Origin: Eupeodes corollae
Lineage: Eukaryota > Arthropoda > Insecta > Diptera > Syrphidae
Length of the DNA stretch: 64,000 nt
Assembly (NCBI RefSeq): GCF_945859685.1
Contig: NC_079149.1
Location: forward strand, 61,274,991 to 61,338,990
Direction of reading: 5' to 3'
This document shows positions 43,751 through 56,991 of the stretch, piece by piece. The notes below the pieces were generated by a model. That model was given only the letters and a program-made list of their open reading frames with translations. It ran no database searches and had not been told where the DNA came from. The translations under genes and the position numbers were made by a program. Position 1 is the first letter of the stretch, and every line of letters begins with the position of its first letter.

Positions 43751-44121
43751 GCTAAAATATTTCACTACCAACAAAAAAATATCTTTATTATAAATTTCTA
43801 CTATGAAGACTAAAAATTCTTAAAAATCAACTATACTAAAAATTGGTAACATTTATTTTTGATGAAATATCTTAAGAAGAATTGGTAAAAAAATACTACA
43901 AAATTGGTTTAACGTATCAAATATCTTGACTTTAAAAAATGTAACTTAACTGAGCTATTTAACTTATTACCCGGAATTACTTGGGGTGCATTACTTTCAA
44001 ATTTGTGTTAAGATGAATTAAGTTTACGATGTTCATTTTCAATTATATTTGTTGATAGTTTTTTTTTAATTAAATGATAGGCCGTCATCCATGGCTTGAT
44101 TCGCATTTAAAACTTAAACAT
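43751..44121. other. No gene recognised
   Basis: AT-rich spacer between the mariner element and FB1 copy 5. Nothing recognised. Confidence 0.45.
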
Positions 44122-45176
44122 AAAAAGAGGCTAAGATGCGACCCACACTGATAACTTCCCATCTCGTCAGTCGATATGCCTTGGTTTAAAGTTTGTAGGT
44201 TATCGTGTTGGGTTAAAAAAGGTGTCTGTTGAATTATTCTTAAAAAATTTAAATTTACCAATAATATTTATCATATAAAGAAGTAGTTTTGTTTGAAAAT
44301 CTAGTTTTGTTAGACAGCTTTTTAGTCGAAAACAAATTTTTATAAATTTAAGTAGCATTTCTTAAAATTTTACAAATTGGATGAATGAAATTAATTTGAG
44401 AGATATCAAGAACAGAACATCGAACCAAATTTGCGTACTAGTTTTTGTAGATTTTATTTTTGTATGAAAAAAAAAACATACTGCTGGATTTTATAAAAAA
44501 AAACTACTGAATATCGATAACAATATTTCCTGTGAAAGAAAAAAAGTTTGAAAACATACAAAAAAAACTATCAATTAGGTTTTCTCAATTTTTTTCAAAA
44601 TGTTAAAAACAATGTTTCTTATAAGTAAAAATTAGTTGGAAGCTTTAATCTCAAAATTTTTAAAAGATATTTTAGTCGAAATTCAATTTTTATTAACTTT
44701 GAGTAATGTTTGTTTTTTTCAAAATTTTACCAGATGTTAAAAACTTTTCGGGATATAATCATTTTTATTATTTTCGAGGTGACAAATTTTTTCTTCAGCT
44801 TTTTTTTTCAAAAAATATACCTGTTTGGTATCACGATACAATTAATTACATACAATTTAATTCATGTCTCGAACGTTTTAAACTTGTGAGATATTTAGAG
44901 TTAACCAAAACCGTTTTTTTAAAACTGATATGGTAAAAAAAAACACGCAATTTTCCACTGCATCTTTATGCCTTATTATCTGTGTAACAAAGTTCATTTG
45001 AAGTCGATATCTCTTCTGGTTCTTGAGCTATGGACAACGAAAAAACGTAGCGAACGTATGCACACATCTTTCCAAAAATCTTTTGTTTCGACTCTAGGGA
45101 CCTTGAACGTCGAGAAATGTCAAAATTTTCGATTTGACAAAACGGGCCCATTACAATAACTTCCTATGGGAAGTTT
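44122..45176 (+). repeat. FB1 copy 5: left module through right end module
   Basis: The clearest single copy. Left module: AAAAAGAGGCTAAGATGCGA, CCCACACTGATAACTTCCCA. Monomers: GAATATCGATAACAATATTT; GCTTTAATCTCAAAATTTTT. Inner region: GGTATCACGATACAATTAAT. Junction: TTTTTTTAAAACTGATATGG. Central block: GGTTCTTGAGCTATGGACAA, GACCTTGAACGTCGAG. Right end: CATTACAATAACTTCCTATG plus GGAAGTTT. The frames in the central block (44968-45159 and the opposite strand) are repeat sequence. Confidence 0.8.
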
Positions 45177-47869
45177 AAAATAGTTAACCGTAGAAAATAA
45201 CAAGAATAATTGAGATAAAAAATTGTTTAATTGTAAGATTGTATAGTTACTTAAAATTATCCTTCAAGTTCTATTATGAATGTTCCAATGTCATGCATTC
45301 AGATTTTCTTAAAAATTCACTCAAAAAATTAAGAACAATAAACCAACATTTTTCTGAATCCCACATAAAATCTTGCATCCCTCATTTATCAAATAATTTA
45401 TTCAAAGCTAAATTTAAATTTGCCGATTTCTTGTCAAGAGCTTTATTATCAAACATCAAGAAATAGAATACAATTTTCAATTTAAAGATAGATACACTAA
45501 GTTTAATTTACAATATACAATAATTTTATTCGATTTTTAAATGATGAATACAACAATTTTTAACGAACCAACTTGCCAAGCCTTTGACAATTACTTTAAA
45601 GACACAAATAAATTAAGTTTAGAATAAAAAACTAAATTCCTCGCAACTAGAAAACTCAATAAATTGTCCACAAAATAAACTACCAACAACACCCAAAGCC
45701 ATTTTGGAAATTTGCCATTTACTAAAGTATGTATATTCCAATTGGACTTCCAAATTTGGCAATCTTGCATCATTCATCTCATGCTTCACTCGAAGTGTCC
45801 TCTTACTCAATAGCACATTGATTTTAATACTGCGCGGCGGCGGCAGTGAGAAACCAACAAAAAGTGCCGCCATGGGTTTGTTCGGCAGCTGCACTGCAAA
45901 TGCCAATCACTAAATATTTTTTTTGTACGTTTCTTTGAAAATCATTTATACATATTATCAAATCATCCAAATATGGCATCAAACAGAATCGAATTGAAAA
46001 AAAAGATCAACTGACGCATAGTTGTGCTATTTATTATTGGAGTTAAGCTTGGGTTAAGTTAGTGGTTAGCCTAATTTTAGCTTTAAGATTTAATTTGCTG
46101 AGCGAATAAACAAAAATCGAAGCCTTGCTTTTTTAAAAACAACGCAGATTTCTCTAGAGTGCACAATGTTAAACAAATATATTACATTTTGGGAGAAGCT
46201 TGAATAAATTTATTGGAAACAAATTTTGAAGCACTATGTACCATTCTACTTCATCAAACATGATGACTCCACTGAGCCGCCATGGTCAATGTGTATACCA
46301 TCCAGAGTGTCTTATGGTTGGGGCCATATGCCAAACGCTATGCATTTAACATTTCTTGTGCTTTGGGGATTGGACTTCTTATGAATTCAGAGTGCGTGTC
46401 AAAACTTTCAACTGAACTAAACTTCGTCAACAACAATATTGGAGGCTTAACTGTTTTCAGGTGGCCAGGCAGCAGGCAATGAGTTGAATAGGTACGAGCT
46501 ACTGCCAAGAAAAATGTCGATGTCGATTGCAACAAAATCAGTCCATTACAAATTCACCGTTGTCTTAGCCTTGAGATACACAAAAGTATGTAGGTAAGGT
46601 ACAGTATATGGTACACGTATGTGAGGCATGATATTTTTTTTTTGTTGTCGAATGTGTGCTCCAATAACATTACATTATGTGGCAGAATAGATAACAATAA
46701 GTTTAGTTAGTTGTAGATAGGCATAGGTACCTACCTACCTACCTTTGTGTATTGAAAAAAATGTTAAAATTAAGGAGTTACAGTTACAGAGTAAGTATAA
46801 CAACATCACGGGTCACGGGTGGGGTAATTTGACAGCAAACTTTACAAGATACTCGAAACAGTGAGTGGCAAATTATTTTTTCTTTAGAAACCATGAAAAT
46901 TAATTGAACTGCATAAAACTAATGTCGAACATGTGACAGGGATACAATGGAGGCTTTGGGTGTGGTGGCCTACAAGAGTCAATCATTTCCTCATTGAAAA
47001 GCATACCTTCATGTTCGTACCTATTAAAAAAAATTATAACGCTGGGAGTTATGTAAAAGACTTGCAACAATGGAATTGTATGTATCTATGAAGTGAGCTG
47101 GTAAAATATAATTTTATGAGAATCAAAAATATGTTAATTTTTGGAAAAAAACTATATCCGCTTTGAAAAAATTGCCTTGAAAGTATTTAAGATACAAATT
47201 TATAATTTGTTTGTCTAAGGAAAACTGCAAGCAAGTAAATTTCAAATATTTTCAGGGTCTAGCACTGAAACAAGGATGATTTTTTTTTCGGAAAAAAAAA
47301 TATTCTAGAAAGTTAAAAAGGTTACCTAAAGAGCAACTATTAATAATACTTGGAAAGAATATAAACTAACGATTTTACGTCTCTACTCTTATATTAAGCT
47401 GTACTTAATCTCAAACATATCTCTGATCAGTTTTTTGTTATTAAAATGGTAAATCAAACAATTTGGTAAGAATATTTAGTTTGAACAATAAAGTTCAAAG
47501 TTTAAATGGTTATTGTAGGCTTTTAAGAAAAAAACCTTACAGTTCCACTTCATTAATGAAATCAAGAAAATCAGCTTTTCAGGTATACGAGTAACCAGAT
47601 TTTTAAAGTTTTTTTTTTAATAATTGAAACATTTATTCCGTAAATGTGTTTAGCAATTAAGGGCAACATAAAAGGTCATTATTAATATTTCAATGTCTAA
47701 TTAGGAAGTTCATTCAAAATTAAACACATAAACAGAATTTAATATACACAAGTATATTACAATGTCGTAAGAGTAATTTAAGTAGTTCAATATACTGATT
47801 GTGAAAGATTATATTGAAATGTAACATCTGAACCAAGTCGTTTATTTTAGTCTATTCAGCTTCAATTAT
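45177..47869. other. No gene recognised
   Basis: Contains overlapping frames on both strands at 45619-45913 (a 95-codon minus frame, with no domain), a CTAC tetranucleotide run at about 46727-46744, and AT-rich single-copy DNA. No repeat shared with the rest of the window was found. Confidence 0.45.
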
Positions 47870-49440
47870 ATTTTTCAAAGTCTATCCCGTGGTACAACAC
47901 ATCTTCTTACAGTCCAAATCTGATACCGACCACAACAAATATCTTCTCGCCTATAATTCTTTCTCTGAATTAAAGGAATACCTTTATAACCAATACCTTA
48001 ACCAAATGGAAAATAACTTTCTTTCTGATGCAAGGGCATTTTTCAAGTTTATAAATGACAAACGAAAATCGGAAGGATTTCCACATTCAATGAGTTTCGT
48101 TTCCTTATATATAGAAAGATTCATTTATATTTCACATTAATAAACAAGGCAATAAAACTGATATAAACAATTATAGAACTATTGCGAAACTTTCTTGCAT
48201 CCAAAAACTTTTTTAAAGCCTTGTTTATGATTCCATTTATTTTTATAGCAAGCCCTTATTATCCCCCGCCCAACATGGTTTACTTAAACGTAGATACACT
48301 ACGACTAACTTAATTGAATTTATATTCAAAGTTTTGTCAGCCCTTGAGAATGGTAATGAAATTGATATTGTATACACTGATTACAAGAAAGCCTCTGACA
48401 AAATATCCCATAAGACAATTCATCTCAAACTTTGAGCCTTAGGCTTTCCATCTATATTTTTAAACTAGTTAGGCACCTACCTTGCGAATAAAACTTATAG
48501 AATCTTCTTCCGTAAATTAGTCTCCAGTCCCATACATGCAACTTCTGGAGTCTCATAGGTTAGTCACCTTGGTCCCCTTCTCTTCGTCTTAAATTAAAAA
48601 ACTCAGACATCCTAATGTTTGCGGATGATAAATTTTTAAGATTATCTCAACTCCATCTGATTCCTTACTTTTATAAAATGATCTTAATATCATTTTTATT
48701 TGGTGCATACGTAATTTCCTAGAGTTAAATATAGATACATGTCAACAAATTGCCTTTTAGCGTAAACAAATCACATCACATAGATTATACTACTTCCTCA
48801 ATGACGCCGTCAACGTAGCCGATTCTATTAGAGATCTTGGTATTATGTGTGACAAACACCTGAATTTCCATTCCCATTTTGACCAAATTATTAATAAAGC
48901 TAATAGATCTCTCGGTTTTATTAAGAGATGGTCATGAGAATTTTCCAACCCCCATGTAACTAAAGCGCTTTACATTTTCCTAATCCGTCCATATCTTAAA
49001 TATGCATGCCAAGTATGGTCTTCCTTTTATGAAAACCATTCACTCAGAATTGAAAATTTTCAAAGACGTTACATTCGATTTGCCTTACGTGGCCTCCCCT
49101 GGGATGATACGTCCAACTTGCCTCCTTACGCCGATCGACTAAAACTGATAGGTTTGCAGCCCTTATATATTAGACGCAAAAACGCTGATATATTATTTGC
49201 TCACCAATTGTTAATGGGCAATATAGATTCCCGGCACTCCTGAGTGATATTCATCTTAACACCAACCTTCGAAATCTGCGATCTGTTTCCCTTTTCTATA
49301 TCCCTCATCATCGCACTAATTACGGTCACTTTGAACCAATGTCCAAAATTCTTCGTCAATGCAACGCTGCTATGGTAGTCTTCGATTTTAACATTAATTT
49401 TAAGTCTAATAAAATCAAAATTGTTAGTTCTTGTACATAA
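47870..49440 (+). pseudogene. Decayed jockey/CR1-like LINE, relative of LINE-A
   Basis: The translation in shifting frames follows LINE-A order. KEYLYNQYLNQMENNFLSD and FFKFINDKRKSEGFP (47964-48090) correspond to LINE-A residues around 255-300. NYRTIAKLSC, YTDYKKASDKISH (about 48371-48415), SHLGPLLF (48565-48590), and a much altered polymerase-site region near 48615 follow. The C-terminal NLRSVSLFYIPHHRTNYGH is at about 49265-49325. Many stops and frameshifts make it long dead. The 5' end is truncated. A short hairpin lies just past the coding end. Confidence 0.78.
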
Positions 49441-49450
49441 AAAAGCTTTT

Positions 49451-49472
49451 ATGTGGGCCTTAGAGCCCACAT
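49451..49472. repeat. Hairpin in the 3' region of the decayed LINE
   Basis: ATGTGGGC, six bases, then GCCCACAT, directly after the end of coding similarity. It may be part of the LINE 3' UTR; no other copy is available to test that. Confidence 0.5.
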
Positions 49473-49500
49473 GAATTAATGTTGAAAACTGATAACAAGA

Positions 49501-50768
49501 ACTACAAAAATGTTTAGTTAAGTTATAGCATTAAAGCTAAATTAATAAATCATTTATCACAGATGTTGAATTTTAAATCAAACAGGATTTTTTACTTTTT
49601 GATCGGCAATGCCGTCACCAATGAACCTAGACTAGAAATGCAAACCTACACTCCATTACTTCTCATTGGTGCAATTCAAATGATATTTTACAATAAGACA
49701 AAAATTGTCTTTTAATGAAACCAAATCAAGCATTGAAGACAAAGCTGTTTTCATTTATATTTATTAAATACGTTTAATGCTAAAGTTAGGCTTACAATAT
49801 TTACTTAAATGAAAACTTAAAAATAACTTAATTTCAACAGCTTCTAGCAAAAAAAATAAATTTAGCTGCAAGCTGCTAGAGATTGTCATTTTTAGGGTCA
49901 TTAAGATTAATGTATTAAGACGACTGTTAGTGCCATAGTTCGATCTGCTAATAACAGTTCTAAAGGGTGAAATATTCACATAAATAAGTCCAATTTTATT
50001 TAATTTCATGGCGTAATTTGTCAAATGCCTAGCTACAGTCTGTTAAGATGCAATCGACTTGAGAATGTCTTTCGAATGCTTCTAAACAAAGTCCGAAAGT
50101 TGCAAAGAAAATATTATCTAATTGTTTATTATTTTTTAAAAAAAACAAATGTTGGTTGGCATAAGTTATGAATATTGCCAAAGATCTGGAAATTTAGAAC
50201 ATTTCAGAGACTCGTTAAAAAAAAAGAAATATATAACACACATTTATCAATATAAATTATGTTATTCCATCAGGACCAGGACTGACAGTCGTAAGACAAA
50301 TCTGCAAAAATGTTCGAAATTGACTCTGGAAGATGGCTTAAAAAATTTTGAATGGTCATACTTGTTTACTGAAAAAAAAACGATACTTTTTATAATTTTT
50401 AAGGATTTTTATTTATCGATGCGTTCAAGGTGGAGGTCAATCTGCAACTCACTTTATATATTCTCTCTCTTAAGGAGATTACAATTGGCTTTCAGAAATA
50501 ACTGTTAGACTAAGAGTTTTACATAAGAAAAGCATTTATATATTTATATAAATGGTAGATCGCATGATTTATATATACGATTATTTTAAATTACATACAA
50601 CATTCGACAATACCTACTAGCTTTGTATCCCTCAAATTTACGGTTACTATTAACGTGTCACTAAAACTTATTTTTAGATTTAATGAGTTACAAAGTCGTA
50701 TTGCAGTTTGTGCTAAACTCTAAGCGTCTTATCACTTTTTGATAGATTGAACTTCGAACCCATATTAT
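49501..50768. other. No gene recognised
   Basis: AT-rich DNA with no recognised domain. Short frames at 49764-50024 and 50149-50508 lack motifs. Confidence 0.45.
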
Positions 50769-53122
50769 TAACTTACCATAAGAAGTTATTGTAATCGGCC
50801 CGAGTTTGCAAATTGAAAATTTTGACATTCCTCGACGTTTCAAGGTCCATAGAGTCGAAATACACGATATTTCGTGCGTGTGTATGTACGTACGTTGTGT
50901 GGTGGTTTTTTTACCATAGCAGTTTAAAAAAGATACTGGGATGCGACCCACACTGATAACTTCCCATCTTGTCTGTCGATTTGTCTTGCTTAAAAGGTTT
51001 GTAGGTTTTCGGTTTTTGTTAAAAAAGTTGTTAGCTGAATTATTCTTACAAATTTAAAAATTACCAACAACATTGTTCATATCTAGAAATAGTTAAGTAT
51101 GAAAATTTAGTTCTGTTAAATAGATTTTTAGTCGAAAAGAAATGTTTACTAATTTAAGTAGCATTTGTTCATTTTTTACAAATTGGATGAATGAAATTAG
51201 TTTAAGAGATATCAAGAACCAAACATCACTTTTTACCAAATTTGTGTACTAATTTTTGTAGATTTTATTTTTGTATGAAAAAAAAGGACTGCTGGATTTT
51301 ATAAAAAAAAAACAACTGAATATCGATAGCAATATTTTTTGTAAAAGAAAAACAGTTTTATTAATTTTTTTGTTTACGTTTTTATTTTTTGTAAAAAACT
51401 GTCAATTAGATTTGTCTTAACTTTTTAGTGAATGTTGACAACAAGATTTTTCAAAATATAAAAATAGTTTAAAGCAAATATCTCAAAGTATTGAAAAGAT
51501 ATTTACGTCGAAAATCAATTTTTGCCAACTTTTGGTAAATTTTCTTTTAATATTCTATTTTTTCTTTTATAAACTGTAAATTTTACCGAATTCTTATGAG
51601 ATAAAATAAGTTTGAAGCCATTATCTTAAGTTTTTGAAAAGATATTTGTGTCGAAATTCAATTTTTTCCAACTTCGAGTAATGTTTTTTTTAGGTTTTTA
51701 TTTTTCATAAAAATTGACGATTAGATTTTTCTAAAAATTTTACCAGATGTTAAAAACGTTATTTTTCGTTGTACAAAATTGTTTTGGAGATAAAAACATT
51801 TTTTATTCATTAAATTTTCGAGGTGTCAAATTTTGTTGGTATTTATAAAAAAACTATTAAAATATATTTGTTTGGCATCACGTTTTAATTTATTATACAA
51901 ATTTGATTCAAATCTCTAGCGGTTTTGGTTCGTAAGATATTTAGGGTTAACCAAAATGTTGACCTTTTTTAACTTCCCATAGGAAGTTATTGTAATGGGT
52001 TCGATTTGTCAAATTGAAAATTTTGTCATTTCTCGACGTTTCAAGGTCCCTAGAGTCGAAATAAAATATTTTTAGAAAGATGTCTGAGCGTGCGTGTGTA
52101 TATACCTACGTTCGTACGTCCGTACGTTCGCGACGTTTTTTTCGTTGTCCATAGCTCAAGAACCAGAAGAGATATCGATTTCAAATAAATTTTGTTATAC
52201 AGATAATAAGGCAGAAAGATGCAGAAAGGGCTCTTTTGGGTTGTATTTTTACCATAGCAGTTTAAAAAAAAGTTCAAACTTTTTGTTAGAACCTTACTAA
52301 AAACGCTAGAGACTTGAATTAAATTTTATATAATATATTGTAACGTGAAATCAAAGAAGTATATTTTTTGATAAAAAAACTGAAAAAAAAATTTGTCAAT
52401 TTTATGACTAAAATATGATTTCATCTCCAAAAACAATTTTGTGTAACCAAAATAATGTTTTTGACATCTGATACAATTTTGAGAAAAATCAAATTGACAG
52501 TTTTTTTTATAAAAAGTAAAAATCTAAAAAAAAAACAGTACTAAAACTTGGTAAAAAATTTACTTTCGACTCAAATAGTTTTTAAAAAAGTAAAAAAATA
52601 TTGGCTTCAAACTTATTTTATTTCACAGAAAATATTGTTTATGATATTCAGTAATTTTTATATAAAAATCTAACAGTCCGTTTTTTCATAAAAAATAAAA
52701 TTTACAAAATATAGTACGCAAATTTGGTAAAAATTGATACGATTACATAAGGACAAACTTTTAAGCAAGACAAATCGACAGACGGAATGGGAAGTTATCA
52801 GTGTGGGTCGCATCCCAGCCTCTTTTTTTAAACTGCTGTGTTAAAAAACAGCCCACACAATTTTCTTGAGAGCCCTTTCTGCCTTTTTATCTATTTATTT
52901 ATATGAAGTCGATATCTCTTTTGGTTCTTGAGCTATGGACAACGGAAAAAACGTCGCTAACGTACGGACGTACGGACCTTCGAAGGTACGTTCACACGCA
53001 CGCACAGACGTCTTTCTAAAAATCTTTTATTTTGACTCTAGGTACCTTGAAACGTCGAGAAATATCAAAATTTTCATTTTGACAAATCGGACCCATTGCA
53101 ATAATTTCCTATGGGAAGTTAA
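50769..53122. repeat. FB1 nest: 2.35-kb palindromic arrangement
   Basis: Module order, with prime meaning reverse orientation: right end' and central block' (50769-50932); left module and monomers (50933-51970); right end' and central block' (51971-52270); monomers' (52271-52745); left module' (52746-52827); central block and right end (52828-53122). The outer halves are inverted copies around the 51971-52270 block. The left module in the second arm is only about 80 bp, so that arm has a deletion. Frames at 50688-50951, 52050-52277 and 52935-53222 run through the central block and are repeat sequence. Confidence 0.75.
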
Positions 53123-56100
53123 TAATTTGGGATTAAAATCATTGTTTAGAACCAGTGTTCCACCATCGTATAAAAGTCTTTATTTTTCTTGTTCTGTAAT
53201 AATTATTCATGTTAAGTGTTAATTGTGTTTTGTATTTTGTGCGTTGTTAGGTTGTAATTGTGTTATTTTCTTGTTATGTTAGTTCTTAATACATGCACTT
53301 ATGTTGAGCCACCGATCGTAGTTTGAAGCTTGTTATAAGCTTACTACTTTCTGAAAATTCTCAAGTGTAAACAAATTATGTACAATTTTGTGTTTGGAAT
53401 GAAATTTCTATCTACAAAGCTAAGAAAATATGGCAGATGTCTTTTAGCGTGTCAGCTCTATCGGAATAAATAGTTAAATGTAACTTATACTGAGACAAGA
53501 ATCATATTTTGATTAAATTATTATATGTTTAAATAAAAACATTCTACAGAAATAGTAATTATTTAAAACAGTTCGTTGGGGCTGCACTTACACAATTTGT
53601 AATACAAAATTATTAGCAAATAGAGCCAACATCAATGTCAGTCAAACTTTTGAGATACAAAAACAAGCCGAAATTAGTCCGCTTGTAAGATTATCACGGC
53701 GAACACTTGTTGACCATTTGAAAATTCAAAATTTCTTAACTTTACACAATGTATAAAGATCTTAACTCTTTGATTTTTGTGTGTTTAATGATCTTCGAAC
53801 TGAATTTCAGTAATCGATGATCAATTTAATACTTTTTTGATTTTGATTTGGGATATTTCTGTAAAAAGATCTAACTTCATAAAGAGTTATAAACTAAATG
53901 GTACGTTTCCTTAACCTTGAACTCATTATTAAAGTTCATTCATCATTGTATTTACAAAATATTCAACATTTTGAGTTGATCAGTTCAAGGTTTCATGTCT
54001 TCTCTTTTTTCAAAAAATCAAAACCAGGCTTCTCCTTTTATCAATAAATCTTACTTTTTATTAATTAATCTACATTATGAACATATGTATGTTGATGTTA
54101 TGTAGATCTATACCGTCTATGGAAACAAATTCGATGAATATTTGAATATTTGAATATTATACTTGTTAAACAAATCACACATCTTTCGTGGAAGTCGAAG
54201 TGGTGGCCTTCATTTTGGCCAATAACTTTAACAATCCACTGTGTGTAGTGCTCTTCTTATTTTATAATGAAGAACGCTCTCAATTCGTCTGCTGATTGAT
54301 ATTGTTTGTGTTGACTCATTAGCCAGCTACTGCTGCAGCATCTTCAATTCACAGCTCACGAATCACGATTGACGCCGGGACGCGACGCGTCGTTGCCGCC
54401 ATCACCTCCACTTTGTGATGTACCTCGTCGTCTTCATCATCATCGTGTTATAGTTGATGGAAAATCCAAAGCAAATCTTGAGCGCAACAAGTGAGCGAAT
54501 CAATCGTGCAACAACCTCACTCATTATTAAGTCATTATTCTGCACGGCTAGTGCGGCACTGCGGCGACGGCTGCGACGACGGCGGCGCGGCGGCGCTGCT
54601 GTTGTCAAGATGGCTTTCAAATCGCTTCAAATTAATTGCAGCCTTCGATGGAATCAATATTGTTGTTGTTTTTATTTGTTTAGTGGCAACGTGTCACATC
54701 AAAGTCAAAACCATTTAAATCTGTCTCACATTAATTCAAATATTGAAACAAATCAAATGGAAACAATTTTGAAGTATAAAACATATTGTGAAGGTTGATT
54801 TAAGCTGAAGATGTCAAGAAGTCATTCAACTCTTAATTAAACAAAAAAAACTGCAAGGTAGATTGACTTTGCATAAAATGTTTAAATTTATTTAAAAGTG
54901 ACATCAAAACATAGAAAATAACACTTAGCTAATTTTTTTGAGGATTTGTGGAGACATATTGTTATAATTTGTCATTCAAGTCTTGCTTGTAGGTTTATGA
55001 GAAAATTTAAAAATATATTTTCTTATAGTTTGTGGTTATTTTTAGAACTGAGCCACTGCGAGTATTCCTTATTTAATAATCCATTCTTCACTGGAAGTTC
55101 TTATATTTAAATTTCGTGAGCAAATCCCACTCATCTCATTTGACAACATGTCAAAGAAATCATTTCCTTGTACCAATGAATAAATCTTTTGGCGCACTCA
55201 ATTAAATTTAAATATTAATCCAGCCAAATTTACCTTCAATGTAATTATTCATACTTCATAATGCTGTCTGATGGCGATGGGCATCATATAATGTTCTTTA
55301 CCTCAAGCTCAGTGGTTTTTGTAATCATTCCAAATATAAAGTCACTTTATTTGGTAAGCCAACTCGTATGTAGGTACATATTTTAAGAACATAAAGATCG
55401 AGGAGCTTATTAGAAATTTGATCCATCAGTGCTGTCCCACACAATGTTTTATTTGTGCACAGAATGATTTGTCAAACTCAACTTTGCCTAGCTTGTTATT
55501 ACAAACAGAATCATAAAACCATTTAGTCATTTTTCGATTTATCATAGTCTAAGGTTTGTGTTTTATAATGCATTTATTTAAACATTTTTACTTTATTAAT
55601 TGTCAATTTAAGCATAAAAAAGTATTTGAGGTTTAAAAAATGATTTAAGTTTAAGCTCATATTTCACGTTCGCGAGTATTAAGGAAACTCTGGATCGCTT
55701 GGGCTTCTCTTTTTCAAAGTGTCCGGAAGTCAAAATGTTTTTAATGTTCTTCTTATTTCTTTAGTAAGTATAGATGACGAAGGATGTTGAGTTATTATTA
55801 TTAATGTTCATATCATTATACCCAATAAAAGATATAAAAAGAAAACAAGATATAGCTCAAATCGCCGAATAAGAAACATATTGATGGAAACTTAAAAATA
55901 ACAAATTAGTTTACAGGAACACTACCTTTTTTATGGTACATTTATTTTGAGAAACAAGTGCTATTTTTTAAGAAACATTTTGAGCTTATGAAGTTGTATA
56001 ATTATGTGATTAAAAATAATTTATTATGGGCTGGAATATTCCTTTTGTTTTGTAAAATGTTAACATAGGAAATGAGATACATAGCTCTGTTAATCTATCC

Positions 56101-56229
56101 ACTTCTTCTGGAGATAGAGGGAATATTACCGCTTATCATGGGATCTGTCTTGATGCATCATGACGCAGTGGAAGGAAGCCACACGCGGAAGGTACAAACT
56201 ATCTAATACAATGAGGTAAAAATAGATTA
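53123..56229. other. No gene recognised; GC-rich island near 54.5 kb
   Basis: Mostly AT-rich single-copy DNA. From about 54360 to 54610 the sequence is GC-rich with many CG dinucleotides (GACGCGACGCGTCG at about 54376; GGCGGCGCGGCGGCG at about 54580). Three overlapping frames on both strands (54402-54620, 54454-54798, 54491-54718) arise from this composition. It could be a promoter or first-exon region of a host gene, but no start, splice chain or domain supports this. Confidence 0.4.
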
Positions 56230-56930
56230 CATTTGGTTTTGGAGTGCGATGCCACCACTCGTAACGTTCAGTTGGGATCCACTGACATTATTACCAGGCA
56301 CCAGGTGTGAGTCTCATTTTAAATATACATAAAATATATTACAAAACATTCTTTTAGTATCAAATAGAGGGAGTGCACCCACTTTTGTTACAAAAAATCG
56401 CAAACATTTTCTTGACATTATTGTGATCAATGATTCTAAAAGACTTCTCATAGACCAATGGATAGTGTTGGAAAAACCCTCGTTCTCCGATCATGGACTC
56501 GAAGAATTTTTGATTCAAAATACCAGAAACCCTTGCAGACCTTATGGAAATATCAGATAAGCCAATTGTCGAATGGTCATTAGGGAAAAAGGAACCAAGA
56601 TAGACCAGTTGAACTCTGCTAGATCACTTCAGAACTTTAAAAAATCATACGTTAATCCTTCGAAGAGAGGAGCCCCTTTAAAACTCCCCACTATAAAAAA
56701 AATGCTGATCTCGTCGTTCCATATTATCGAAATCTGTGGGGTGTAATTTTTATTTCAAAAGCTAATTAATCACGCCACATTAATTCTAAATACTATAGAC
56801 CCATAAGTCTCACATCAGCTTTTCACTTCAAGGTAAGAACTATAAAAAAAAACTCTTCATGGAAGCGTTTTTAGACACTGAAGGGGCTTTCAATAACATA
56901 TGAAATAGGGCTGTCAAAAAGCCTTCACAT
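56230..56930 (+). pseudogene. LINE relic: endonuclease end and start of reverse transcriptase
   Basis: Frame-shifted translation gives ECDATTRNVQLGSTD (about 56247-56292), a worn version of the Asn/Asp-rich endonuclease motif of jockey/R1/I-group LINEs. It then gives PTFVTKNRKHFLDIIVINDS (about 56381-56440) and KPSFSDHGLEEFLIQNTRNP (about 56474-56535), containing the SDH end of the endonuclease. YRPISLTSAFHFK and FMEAFLDTEGAFNN (about 56790-56900) are the first RT motifs. The RT catalytic site is absent. Many stops. It is distinct from LINE-A and LINE-B by motif wording. Confidence 0.7.
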
Positions 56931-56991
56931 GCCTTAAAATTGAATAGTTTATTATAAATTGTATGATTTAAATGTTTACACTTAAAAGAGG

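Noticed and set aside
45619..45913. Opposing 95- and 69-codon frames
   Set aside because: The two strands cannot both be coding, and neither has a recognised domain or splice chain.
54402..54798. Three overlapping frames at the GC-rich island
   Set aside because: High GC lowers stop-codon frequency, which explains the frames; Arg/Ala-rich translations follow from GCGGCG repeats.
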